Assembly: GCF_031157255.1 (NCBI RefSeq)
Contig: NZ_JAVIFX010000052.1
Location: 1-34,616 of the forward strand
DNA from: Bradyrhizobium sp. LHD-71
GTDB lineage: Bacteria; Pseudomonadota; Alphaproteobacteria; Rhizobiales; Xanthobacteraceae
Length of the DNA: 34,616 bases
Direction: 5' to 3'
Shown here: positions 1 to 7,189 of the stretch, piece by piece
How the letters are laid out: each line of letters opens with the position of its first letter
Position numbering within the stretch: the stretch's first letter is position 1
The notes under the pieces: generated by a model
Seen by the model: the letters and a program-made list of their open reading frames with translations, nothing else
Database searches by the model: none
What the model was told of the DNA's origin: nothing
Translations under genes and position numbers: made by a program

Positions 1-27
1 GATCCAGCGATAGAGGTCGGCTCATGC

Positions 28-55
28 GATGCTGGCCTCCAATCCAGCCAGCATC
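28..55. terminator. Hairpin at left edge, possible terminator of an off-window gene
   Basis: A perfect 9-bp inverted repeat (GATGCTGGC at 28-36 and GCCAGCATC at 47-55) encloses a 10-base loop. It lies upstream of the outer membrane protein gene and could end a gene to the left of the window. There is no clear T-run after it on either strand, so the terminator role is a guess. Confidence 0.3.
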
Positions 56-178
56 TTGAATCACAAATCGCCCAAAACCGGAATCCCCTCCGATTCAATT
101 AAGCAATGAAATGCTCTAGTAGGCCCGCAGCGACGAGTCATCGCTAATTGGAATGAACTGAACTGTCGAGGGCGTTAC

Positions 179-982
179 ATGAATAAGACTTCCACCTTCC
201 TCTGCGCCGCAGTAGCTGTCGTCGCAGTGTCGGCACCAGCTGTGGCTGCCGACATGCGCATGCCGGCCAAGGCGCTGTCGCCTCCGCCGGTCGTGCAGGT
301 CTACAGCTGGACTGGCTTCTACATCGGCGGCTTTGTTGGTGGCGCTGTGGCTGATCGCGATGCAGAGTCCACAGAACCGCGCAGCGGCACTGCGTCCTAC
401 AACGACACCAGGCTGCCCAGCAGCTACGACCTGGGCTCCAGCTTCATCGGCGGCGGCACCATCGGCTACAATTGGCAGCCGGTCGGCTCGCAGTGGGTGA
501 TCGGTCTCGAAGCCGAGGCAGGTTATCTGCAGATGAAGGACAGCGCGCTCGACATCAATTCGCCGATCGGTGCGGCGAATGGCTTCCACAGCGCCCACAT
601 GGGCGACTGGTATGCCGTGATCGCGGGCCGCCTCGGCTATTCATTCGATCGCGTGCTCGTGTACGCCAAGGGCGGCGTGGCCTTCGTCGACAAGGAGTAC
701 AGCTTCATCGACGGTTGCGTGGTCGCGCCCTGCGGCAACGCGACGCTGGCCCTCTCCAACAGCGACATGCAGACGACATGGGCCGTCGGCGGCGGTATCG
801 AGTGGGCTTTCGCGCCCAACTGGAGCCTGAAGGGCGAATACGTCTATCTCGCGACGCGCGACGACACGACCCAGTCTGCGATCGCAGGCGGCACGGGGCG
901 GGCCGCGGGCCGCACCTGGACCAACGCTCACAGCGATCCGGGCATCCACACCGGTAAGATCGGCATCAACTACCGCTTCTGA
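179..982 (+). CDS. Outer membrane beta-barrel protein, Omp25/RopB-like
   Basis: Small outer membrane beta-barrel porin-like protein of 267 residues, the usual size of this family. Residues 1-24 form a Sec signal peptide (basic start, Ala/Val-rich core, AVAA before the cut). A proline-rich linker follows, then the YSWTGFYIGG strand at about residues 42-51 that opens the barrel in Bradyrhizobium and related proteins. Alternating aromatic/glycine strands continue to the end, which closes with GINYRF, the terminal Phe expected of an outer membrane barrel recognised by the Bam machinery. The start has GAGGG six bases upstream. It is monocistronic with a terminator behind it. Family membership is clear; the pore substrate or structural role is not readable. 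Confidence 0.9.
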   Translation: MNKTSTFLCAAVAVVAVSAPAVAADMRMPAKALSPPPVVQVYSWTGFYIGGFVGGAVADRDAESTEPRSGTASYNDTRLPSSYDLGSSFIGGGTIGYNWQPVGSQWVIGLEAEAGYLQMKDSALDINSPIGAANGFHSAHMGDWYAVIAGRLGYSFDRVLVYAKGGVAFVDKEYSFIDGCVVAPCGNATLALSNSDMQTTWAVGGGIEWAFAPNWSLKGEYVYLATRDDTTQSAIAGGTGRAAGRTWTNAHSDPGIHTGKIGINYRF

Positions 983-1009
983 TTTGTTTGGGGTGAATAG
1001 CTGAGTGGC

Positions 1010-1042
1010 GAAGGGTCGGAGTGATCCGGCCCTTCTGCTTTT
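1010..1042 (+). terminator. Rho-independent terminator after the outer membrane protein gene
   Basis: The stem AAGGGTCGG (1011-1019) pairs with CCGGCCCTT (1026-1034) with one G:U pair and a six-base loop, followed by CTGCTTTT. It sits 28 bases after the stop codon and separates this gene from the convergent GTPase operon. Confidence 0.65.
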
Positions 1043-1137
1043 GGAAGCCAAACTGATGCTATGAGCCCTTCCGGTTCTGACCGGCTGTAAGCGCAGAAGG
1101 GTCAAGGCGGTCCAACGGTCGAGCCGCTCGCAATCCG

Positions 1138-1644
1138 CTACAACCCGCGCCGGAGAATCGTTGCGGCAAGCCTGGCGAAGGCGGGCCGGACACCCTGACC
1201 GGTCAGTGCGCTGGACGATACCGCAAAATCCGGCGAGCCACAGTCTTCAAGTCGAAGTGATGTCGGGGCGGTCAGCAGATCGATCTTGTTGAGGATCGCA
1301 ATGCAGGGTCGGCCAGGCAAGATCTCCTTGAATCCCAACACCAGTTTCTTGAGGTGGGGAACGGTTGCGGACCGCGTTGCGTCAGCGACAACGACGGCAG
1401 CGGAAGCTCCGCGCAGATAGGTGTCGGCAAAGATGTTCATGCCAAAATCGCCATCGGTATCCCATAACACGAACTGCATGGTTGTCCCGGTGTCATCTCC
1501 TTCGACTTCCACCATGGTGTTGTATATGTCGACCCCGATGGTCGCTTTGTAATTGCCTTCAAATCTGTCGAACGCCAGTCGGTGCGACAGCGAACTCTTA
1601 CCGACGCCGACGGCGCCCAGGATCATGACTTTCTTTCCAGTCAT
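1138..1644 (-). CDS. Rab-like small GTPase
   Basis: Single-domain Ras-superfamily GTPase of 168 residues, essentially just the G domain. Visible motifs in order: P-loop G10-x4-GKS (10-17); switch I with KATIGVDIY at 33-41, strikingly like the TIGVDF of Rab proteins; G3 WDTDGD (61-66); G4 NKID (119-122); G5 SSAL (144-147). The position after the G3 glycine, normally the catalytic Gln of Ras/Rab, is Asp66, so unaided hydrolysis may be slow. There is no C-terminal cysteine for lipidation, so membrane recruitment probably depends on a partner. It is the last gene of a three-gene operon, nine bases behind the roadblock/OmpA-like membrane protein, which is the obvious candidate partner. Prokaryotic Ras-superfamily GTPases are known (MglA, the Rup group); the function of this one is unknown. 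Confidence 0.88.
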   Translation of the reverse strand: MTGKKVMILGAVGVGKSSLSHRLAFDRFEGNYKATIGVDIYNTMVEVEGDDTGTTMQFVLWDTDGDFGMNIFADTYLRGASAAVVVADATRSATVPHLKKLVLGFKEILPGRPCIAILNKIDLLTAPTSLRLEDCGSPDFAVSSSALTGQGVRPAFARLAATILRRGL

Positions 1645-1653
1645 TGGTCCCGC

Positions 1654-3441
1654 TCACTCGCTGATATAGGCCAGCTCGAATGTCACCCGGCGATTGGGGC
1701 TGCCGACGCCATGCGATTCGACGATCGCCTGCGAGCTGTCGCGTGCAACGAGCAGAAGCCTGGCCGGATCTATTCCGCGCGCGACAAGATCGGAGACCAC
1801 TTGTTCAGCGCGTGCGCGTGCAATCCTGAGGTTTGCTGCTCGCGATCCCAGGTCGTCGCCGTACCCGACAACGCGTATTCGCGGCCCCGGCTTGTCCTTC
1901 AGAAGCGAAGCGACGGCGTGAAGGTCGCGTTCCGCCTCGGCCGGAACGCGGTACGATGAACCCTGTTCAAAGAACACCGCGTAACTCGGAAGCACGAGGG
2001 ACAGCACGTGGCGCGGGTCGCGCAAACTGCTGGTCGCCTCGTCAAGCTTGGCGCGCAGGCGGTCGGCTTCCACCTTCACCAGCGCTTCGGTCGACTTCAA
2101 TCGATCCTGAGTATCCTGACGCAATTCTGTAACTGCCACTTCCAGACGGTTGATGCGGTCCGAATAGGACAGCTTCGCGCTGTCGCTTTGCCCTGCAACG
2201 GTCGCATCGCTTTTGCCAGCGGGGACAAGTCCCGTGGCGACGTCCAATGACGCAGGTCCACCCGTCGCGGTGACGATATGAGCGTGCAGCCGGTGTCCCG
2301 GAAGCTCGCGGGCTATTGCATCCTCCAGATCACGACGCGCTGCCTCGCTCGGGAGGAAGCCGACAGCCTTGACAGTGCGCGCGGAAGCGTCACGCATCAG
2401 GGTCAGTGCGCCGCCTCCGGACCCCACCTTCTCGCTCAGAGCCGCCAAGGCAGAGTCGAGCCGCTGCTCCGCGCGCTGCGCCTCAAACGCGTGCCAGCCC
2501 CAATAGCCCAGCGCAGCAACCACGATCGCCGCGACAATCAGCAGCGGAACCGGCGCCCCCGTGCCACGGGCGGGAGTGGGGTGCGGGGCGACTGCGGATG
2601 CGAGCGACGCAAGCAGCGGCTGCGACCCTGCCTTGTCGTCCGCCTTGGCGCTTCTCTCAAGATAGTTCAAAAAGGCGGTGTCAATGCGGGCCTCGAGCCC
2701 ACCATCGACGGCGCCGTGCCCGACGGCCGCAACAATGCGACGAGCGGACGACCGCAGCATGACAGTACGGTCGCCGAGATCGAGCGCCCTCAGATCGTGG
2801 CCGTCACCTTCAAAGGCGTCTCGCGAGAAGCCGACAATGGCCGAAAGCAAACCTCCCATCAGCGCCGTCCGGGAATCGTCCCGTATCTCGTCATCGCGTG
2901 CTGTCCAGGTCGCCAGCCGCGCGCCGGACGCGCGATCAATCAGAAGAATGCGCTCGAGCTGAAATCCTGCAGTTTCAGATAAGATGATCTCCGCAAGAGG
3001 ACGCCCCGTCAGAACCGATTTTGCACGCCGGCGCCAGTTGACGGGAGAGACCGCCGCCTCCAGCTTCGCATTGACCTCGGCGATCAGGCCCCGAAAAGCG
3101 CGAGCCACCGCCGTCGTGACGAGCCTGCCTGTAATCGGATAGAGCGCCTCAACCATCAGATCGCGCGAGTCGAGGATCTCTCGCCTGATCCCGGAGAGCA
3201 CGAGCGGGGAAAGCGCTTCGGCGAGTTCGCGATGGTGGGAAACCTCCGCCGCGCGGAAGGCCGCAACCAGTCCCCTCGTCATCGAATCCCGGAAACGATC
3301 GTCGTCGCCAACGCGATCGTCAAGCGCCTTCAGAGCGAGGCGCAACGTCTCGATGCTGTCCCGCTCATTGGCGAGCAGGATACCCCTCAAAGTTTCCAGG
3401 TCGGCCTGACGATCAGGCCTCGCGATCGTGGCCGGGCTCAC
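1654..3441 (-). CDS. Transmembrane protein: roadblock/longin-like cytoplasmic region, TM helix, OmpA-like domain
   Basis: The open frame begins at a TTG at 3474, but GTG at 3441 has GGGAAG just upstream and is preferred (595 residues). Numbering from the TTG: a charged helical region at 22-150; a segment at about 170-255 that reads like a roadblock/LC7 or longin domain (ERILLIDRASGARLATW, then helix, then strands); a low-complexity Pro/Ala linker; one transmembrane helix at 309-326; a possible BON-like segment at 360-400; a heptad-like coiled coil at 436-486; and an OmpA C-terminal domain at 497-605 with NLRIARARAEQV (548-559), the peptidoglycan-binding signature. The topology would put the N-terminus in the cytoplasm and OmpA in the periplasm. 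The gene overlaps the coiled-coil gene by 29 bases and is followed nine bases later by the GTPase. OmpA domain and TM helix are well supported; the roadblock assignment is pattern-based. Confidence 0.85.
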   Translation of the reverse strand: MSPATIARPDRQADLETLRGILLANERDSIETLRLALKALDDRVGDDDRFRDSMTRGLVAAFRAAEVSHHRELAEALSPLVLSGIRREILDSRDLMVEALYPITGRLVTTAVARAFRGLIAEVNAKLEAAVSPVNWRRRAKSVLTGRPLAEIILSETAGFQLERILLIDRASGARLATWTARDDEIRDDSRTALMGGLLSAIVGFSRDAFEGDGHDLRALDLGDRTVMLRSSARRIVAAVGHGAVDGGLEARIDTAFLNYLERSAKADDKAGSQPLLASLASAVAPHPTPARGTGAPVPLLIVAAIVVAALGYWGWHAFEAQRAEQRLDSALAALSEKVGSGGGALTLMRDASARTVKAVGFLPSEAARRDLEDAIARELPGHRLHAHIVTATGGPASLDVATGLVPAGKSDATVAGQSDSAKLSYSDRINRLEVAVTELRQDTQDRLKSTEALVKVEADRLRAKLDEATSSLRDPRHVLSLVLPSYAVFFEQGSSYRVPAEAERDLHAVASLLKDKPGPRIRVVGYGDDLGSRAANLRIARARAEQVVSDLVARGIDPARLLLVARDSSQAIVESHGVGSPNRRVTFELAYISE

Positions 3442-3745
3442 GCGCGCTTCCCAGAGAGGAGATCTGGCGACCAACGGAAACGATTATTTCGCCGATCTGG
3501 CGCAAACTCTCATCCTGCCGCGAGGACAGCGCCTGCGACATGGCCTCCATTTTGGCCTCGATCGCCCGGAGTTGCTCGGCGACGCGGTCGTTCAAGTCCT
3601 TGATCGACAGGTCGAGCTCGGCGATCCGGCCGTCGTGCTCACGCTTGGCTTCTCCGAACAGCAGGTCGCGAACTTTGTCGATGGTATTTGTCGACGCGTC
3701 CTCATCGGTCTGTTCGGAAGGTACAAGTCTGACTGGTTTGGTCAT
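3413..3745 (-). CDS. Small coiled-coil protein of the GTPase operon
   Basis: A 110-residue hydrophilic protein with no signal peptide or membrane segment, so probably cytoplasmic. Residues 1-20 are disordered and acidic. Residues 22-36 (TIDKVRDLLFGEAKR) form an amphipathic helix that looks like a conserved motif, and residues 38-98 are continuous heptad-like coiled coil rich in Glu, Leu, Arg and Ala. AAGGA lies eight bases before the ATG. It is the first gene of the operon and its end overlaps the start of the OmpA-like gene, which implies coupled translation and a matched amount of product. I cannot assign a named family. A scaffold or adaptor between the GTPase and the cytoplasmic part of the membrane protein is an inference from context. 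Confidence 0.78.
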   Translation of the reverse strand: MTKPVRLVPSEQTDEDASTNTIDKVRDLLFGEAKREHDGRIAELDLSIKDLNDRVAEQLRAIEAKMEAMSQALSSRQDESLRQIGEIIVSVGRQISSLGSAREPGHDREA

Positions 3746-4198
3746 CCGGCAATTCCTTCACTCATGCCGCCCCTATCACACGGGCGGCGGCAAGTTCCCA
3801 CCACAATATCGCCTGGAGCGATATCGGCCGGTCAAGGCATCAATAAGGTGCGCAAACACCGCCGCCCTCGCTTGACCGTCCGGCCGATACCAGTCCGCCG
3901 TCGTGCCCGTCCAGAACGGGTTCCAATGTCAACGTCCAGTGACCGAGCGCGCCCGACTGCGATACGCGCTCGGCCGTTGGCTGTGTGGTCCCAAGTACTT
4001 AGCCGTTGTGCGCCGATGATAAAACTGCGCCCGGCGCATGAGGCCCCCCGGCTTCCAGCGGCGCAGATCGCACAACCGGCGTCCTTGCCCGTCACCGTAT
4101 CGCCATCTTACCATCTTTGAACGCTTCACGATGCGTTGCAAGGGAGCACATATTTTCGCATTTGGGTTTGCACTTGGGTTTAGGGCGGGGGGACAATA
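3746..4198. promoter_or_regulatory. Divergent promoter region of the GTPase operon and the histidine kinase
   Basis: This 453-base gap holds no credible gene. It must carry the promoters of both divergent operons. A perfect dyad ATATCGC-N5-GCGATAT lies at 3806-3824, 61 bases upstream of the coiled-coil gene, and could be an operator. TTGGGTTT occurs as a direct repeat at 4162-4169 and 4174-4181, just upstream of the kinase. A G-rich Shine-Dalgarno (GGGCGGGGGGA) precedes the kinase ATG. No confident -35/-10 pair was assigned. Confidence 0.5.
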
Positions 4199-5083
4199 AT
4201 GGGGCCGCTTGACCGGCAGTCTCGATTCTGCAATCGAACATCCGCTCCTCGCGCAAATCTCATCCTGACTGTGCTCGCTGGCTTTGCAGTTTTGGGCGGC
4301 ATCGCTGCTTTCCTGAGCCCTGAGGCGCTGCTCGCCGTCATATCGGCGACGCTTATCGTAGGGATCCTGACCGCACTTGTCGTTGTAAGCGTGGCTACTG
4401 GCGATGCTGGGGATCACGCCAGCGATCTCGAAATCGGCCGCATGGCGGAGGAGAATCGACACGCAGCGGTGCTGAGAGAGCGGCTGAGGATAGCACGCGA
4501 TCTGCACGACACATTAGCTCATTCCATGGCTGCGATGTTGGCGCAGATCCGGCTTATCAAGAAGCTTGCAACGGCCGCCCCGGAGCGCCTGGTCGAAGAA
4601 CTCGAAAGAGCAGAGGAAGCGGCACTGGCCGGATTGCATGAGGCGCGTTCTGCGGTCACCCGCATGCGCTATCAGGCCGTGCGAGATGACGGACTAGGAG
4701 CCGCATTGGGCCGTCTGACCAAACGGTTGCGGTTGCGCAAGAATATCCAGATCGAGTTGAACGTCGATCCGCGAGCATTCGTGCTGGCGGATGAGCGCGC
4801 CGAGATGGTCTTCCGCGTTGTGGAAGAAGCCGTCCATAACATCGAGCAGCACGCCGGAGTAGAACGTGGGTTCATTGATGCGAAGGTCAAGCCGGATACT
4901 GGGAATGGCTGTCTCGAAGTCATTGTGCGCGACGAGGGAAAGGGCTTTGATCCCAGCAGCTACACGATAGGCCACTATGGCATCACCGGCATGCGCGAGC
5001 AGCTTGCGATGATTGGCGGCACCCTCCTGATCGAGAGCGCGTTGAAACGCGGAACGCAACTCACTATCAATCTGCGACTTTGA
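4199..5083 (+). CDS. NarL/DesK-type sensor histidine kinase
   Basis: Two-component sensor kinase of 294 residues. Two hydrophobic helices (about 21-40 and 43-67) make a hairpin in the membrane with almost no periplasmic loop, so any signal is likely sensed in the membrane or cytoplasm. The HisKA_3 dimerisation helix follows, with the phospho-accepting H103 in RDLHDTLAHS. The ATP-binding domain shows the N-box EAVHNIEQHA (N215), G1 motif DEGKGF (246-251) and G2 motif GITGMRE (262-268). There is no PAS or HAMP domain. The cognate partner is the response regulator 36 bases downstream, and the pair appears to be one transcript. The signal is unknown. Confidence 0.9.
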   Translation: MGPLDRQSRFCNRTSAPRANLILTVLAGFAVLGGIAAFLSPEALLAVISATLIVGILTALVVVSVATGDAGDHASDLEIGRMAEENRHAAVLRERLRIARDLHDTLAHSMAAMLAQIRLIKKLATAAPERLVEELERAEEAALAGLHEARSAVTRMRYQAVRDDGLGAALGRLTKRLRLRKNIQIELNVDPRAFVLADERAEMVFRVVEEAVHNIEQHAGVERGFIDAKVKPDTGNGCLEVIVRDEGKGFDPSSYTIGHYGITGMREQLAMIGGTLLIESALKRGTQLTINLRL

Positions 5084-5119
5084 TATCAGAGGTGGCGGCG
5101 TCAGCGTCAACGCGAAAGA

Positions 5120-5833
5120 ATGACGACGCCGATGAACAGTGCGAGAAGCGTCATGTCATCGCAAGAAACAAGCACTCCTGATCCCATTCGTGTGGTCGTC
5201 GCCGAGGACCAACCGGTGATCCGACGCGCGTTTGCAGCGATGCTGTCGCTGGAATCCGACATCGTCGTGGTCGGAGAAGCGGCAGATGGGGTTGAAGCGA
5301 TTGAAATCGTCCGTGCCTGGCAACCTGACATCGTCCTGATGGACCTGCAAATGCCGCGCGGCGGCGGGATCGCCGCGACAAGACGCATTGTCGCAGAGCA
5401 CGCCGATACCCAGGTCATCGTGCTCACAACCTTCGACACGGACGATCTCGTCTTTGAAGCGATCGCTGCCGGCGCCCAAGCTTATCTCCTGAAGGACGCA
5501 AGTGAGGAGGAAATCCTGGCGACGATTCGTGCTGTCAAGCGCGGCGAATCTGGCCTCTCGCCGAAGATCGCCCGTACCGTGCTGGATGGCTTGCGCAGCC
5601 TTCACCCTGCGATTGGCCTCCCGGACAATGACGCGCCGAGCGAGCCGCTGACCTCGCGCGAAGAGAGAATCCTCACGCTCGTCGCCGAGGGCCGCAGTAA
5701 CAAGAACATTGCCGAGACGATTTTCCTGGCCGAAGGCACGGTGAAAAATTACGTGAGCCGCATCATGGGCAAGTTCAACGTGCAATCCAGGACAGAGCTT
5801 GCCCTGAAAGCCGCCCGCCGCCGGCCACGATAG
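5120..5833 (+). CDS. NarL/FixJ-family response regulator
   Basis: DNA-binding response regulator of 237 residues. The receiver domain (about 23-138) has the acidic pair E29-D30, phospho-acceptor D75 in VLMDLQMP, T103-T104 and K125 in YLLKDAS. The LuxR-type helix-turn-helix (about 172-235) begins PLTSREERILTLVAEG, with EGTVKNYVSRIM in the recognition helix. A second in-frame ATG at 5153 with GAGAAG upstream is an alternative start that would remove 11 poorly conserved residues. It lies directly behind the histidine kinase that should phosphorylate it. The TTCGTCAC dyad at 6048-6073 downstream is a candidate binding site, which is inference only. Confidence 0.92.
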   Translation: MTTPMNSARSVMSSQETSTPDPIRVVVAEDQPVIRRAFAAMLSLESDIVVVGEAADGVEAIEIVRAWQPDIVLMDLQMPRGGGIAATRRIVAEHADTQVIVLTTFDTDDLVFEAIAAGAQAYLLKDASEEEILATIRAVKRGESGLSPKIARTVLDGLRSLHPAIGLPDNDAPSEPLTSREERILTLVAEGRSNKNIAETIFLAEGTVKNYVSRIMGKFNVQSRTELALKAARRRPR

Positions 5834-6145
5834 CGGCATTACTTTCGTCACGGCCGCCTGCAACGAACAGGACGGCAGCCTTCGTCGCAAACCCGGACAA
5901 CCGCTGCTGACAAGCCTTGCAATCTGCCGGGGATAAGCCGGCCAGCCTATCCGTGGGAGCACATCAGACCGAAGCGCGTCCCTGGGCAAGGCCAGCGACG
6001 TATCGCGAAGAACGACAAGCGGCTCCTCGAACCTGCATTTTCGTGACGTTCGTCACTGCGGAAAGTGACGAACGACAGCATTTAACGAACGTCCGCGCTT
6101 CTACATTCGGGTCAACAAACGCCAAGTACCGGGAGCGCGTTGGCC
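5834..6145. promoter_or_regulatory. Intergenic region between response regulator and small membrane protein
   Basis: About 310 bases with no convincing gene. The main visible structure is the TTCGTCAC/GTGACGAA dyad at 6048-6073. A further TTCGTCAC half-site lies near 5844-5851, just after the response-regulator stop. The rest is unremarkable and probably carries the promoter of the small membrane protein gene. Confidence 0.45.
6048..6073. promoter_or_regulatory. Perfect dyad GTTCGTCACT-N6-AGTGACGAAC, candidate operator
   Basis: Two perfect 10-base arms (6048-6057 and 6064-6073) surround a six-base spacer. The site lies about 75-100 bases upstream of the small membrane protein gene and between two NarL-type regulators, a class that binds short inverted half-sites. 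No T-run follows, which argues against a terminator. The regulator that would bind is not established. Confidence 0.45.
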
Positions 6146-6439
6146 ATGCCTGCAACATCCTCCGATCAAATCGCATATGCCTGGAGGCTACGCCGGATGC
6201 TCTGGGCGGCGTTCGAGATACTCGCAACGCTCGCTATCCTGCTGCTTCTGGCCTTCGCCGTAATTGCCATACCCGGGTTCGTCTCGTCGATTGAGAAGAG
6301 TGACAGACCTTCGCTGCCCAAGGCGGACCGGCTTGTTGATCGTCCTAATATGGATGGCTGCTCGCATCAGACCTGGCCGTACTTCGATAGATCCTGCGCG
6401 CGCAGCGATGAGCCGCCGCGCGCGGTCAAACCGCAATGA
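6146..6439 (+). CDS. Small single-pass membrane protein of unknown function
   Basis: A 97-residue protein. A basic N-terminal stretch (YAWRLRRM) precedes one strong transmembrane helix of about 22 residues (AFEILATLAILLLLAFAVIAI), which predicts N-in topology. The C-terminal tail carries a short Cys-bearing motif, CSHQTWPYFDRSC, of the type I associate with small rhizobial proteins that have paired cysteines around TWP. ATG at 6146 is preferred over a TTG two codons earlier because GGGAG lies upstream at better spacing. The function is unknown. Its position between regulators and behind a dyad suggests regulated expression. Confidence 0.6.
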   Translation: MPATSSDQIAYAWRLRRMLWAAFEILATLAILLLLAFAVIAIPGFVSSIEKSDRPSLPKADRLVDRPNMDGCSHQTWPYFDRSCARSDEPPRAVKPQ

Positions 6440-6639
6440 TGAACGGTTCTGAAATCGGCATCCCTCGAGGACAACGATCGCTGCATGTCGTCATCTGGCG
6501 AACTACGGAACGCTGGCAGGCGTTTGCGGCGTTGGCCCGTCGCCGGCTCTTGCGATTTGCCGCCTTCGCGATGCAAGCCGCTTCAGCCGCACTGATGCAT
6601 CAGCCGGGCTCCGCAATCCCAAGACACAGCGAGGTTGCA

Positions 6640-7053
6640 ATGGCGCTGCTCCCGACCGATTCGAAATATCTCAGGCTGCTCAAGTTCAGTCCCTTTGAAC
6701 GAAGCTCGCGCGGCGGCTGGCGGTTCGGGACGCGCCCTATCGCGGATGGCGTCGTGGACCGCCTGATCGCCAGCGGCCGCGCGGCGACTGATGGCAAGCT
6801 CGTATGGCTCGTCGAAATGGAGTCCCCCGAGATGACCACTAGCAGCGACCCCCGCCTCACCCAGACCGAACGCGACATAATGCGAACGATTGTCTTCAGC
6901 GGCACCGCGTTACTGCTGGATTTTGCCGAGACAGAGCGGGAGCTGATAGGCGCCCTGCAGGCTCGCGGCTTTGTCACCGTCAAACCACAGTCTGATTTCC
7001 TGGTTGTCACTGAAGTTGGCCGCGCCGCCATGGCCGAGACGAACGCATGTTGA
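6640..7053 (+). CDS. Hypothetical protein, possibly winged-helix-like
   Basis: The open frame extends upstream to 6436, but ATG 6640 has GAGG at correct spacing and begins the conserved-looking part, giving 137 residues. There is no signal peptide or membrane helix. Two segments each resemble a small helix-helix-strand unit ending in a beta hairpin: residues about 10-55 (WRFGTRPIADGVVDRLIASG) and about 73-130 (LTQTERDIM, a helix, then ARGFVTVKPQSDFLVVTEVGRAAM). That pattern resembles winged-helix domains in which a helix is followed by 'G-hydrophobic ... lT..Gr'. I do not recognise a named family. DNA or RNA binding is possible but unproven. Confidence 0.55.
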   Translation: MALLPTDSKYLRLLKFSPFERSSRGGWRFGTRPIADGVVDRLIASGRAATDGKLVWLVEMESPEMTTSSDPRLTQTERDIMRTIVFSGTALLLDFAETERELIGALQARGFVTVKPQSDFLVVTEVGRAAMAETNAC

Positions 7054-7189
7054 GTGCGTGCCCCATCTCCATACGCAAGCGGCTCCCCGCGCGTGGGGCT
7101 GAAAATCACCGCATTGAACAAAGCCAACTACGCCACCCGTCATCCGCATTGCAGAGTAGTCGGAACATCTCCGTAACGGAGGCAATCAT

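Noticed and set aside
2008-2982. Plus-strand frames (up to 234 residues) opposite the OmpA-like gene
   Set aside because: Arg-rich antisense shadows. The minus-strand frame has a coherent TM helix, coiled coil and OmpA domain.
3832-4507. Minus-strand frames of 87 and 192 residues in and beyond the intergenic region left of the histidine kinase
   Set aside because: They overlap the kinase gene on the opposite strand, have no ribosome site and no recognisable sequence pattern.
7081-7101. GC-rich hairpin (GGCTCCCCGCGCGTGGGGCTG) before the orphan regulator considered as a terminator
   Set aside because: The stem has a mismatch and a G:U pair, and only a short A-rich stretch follows on the plus strand; too weak to call.
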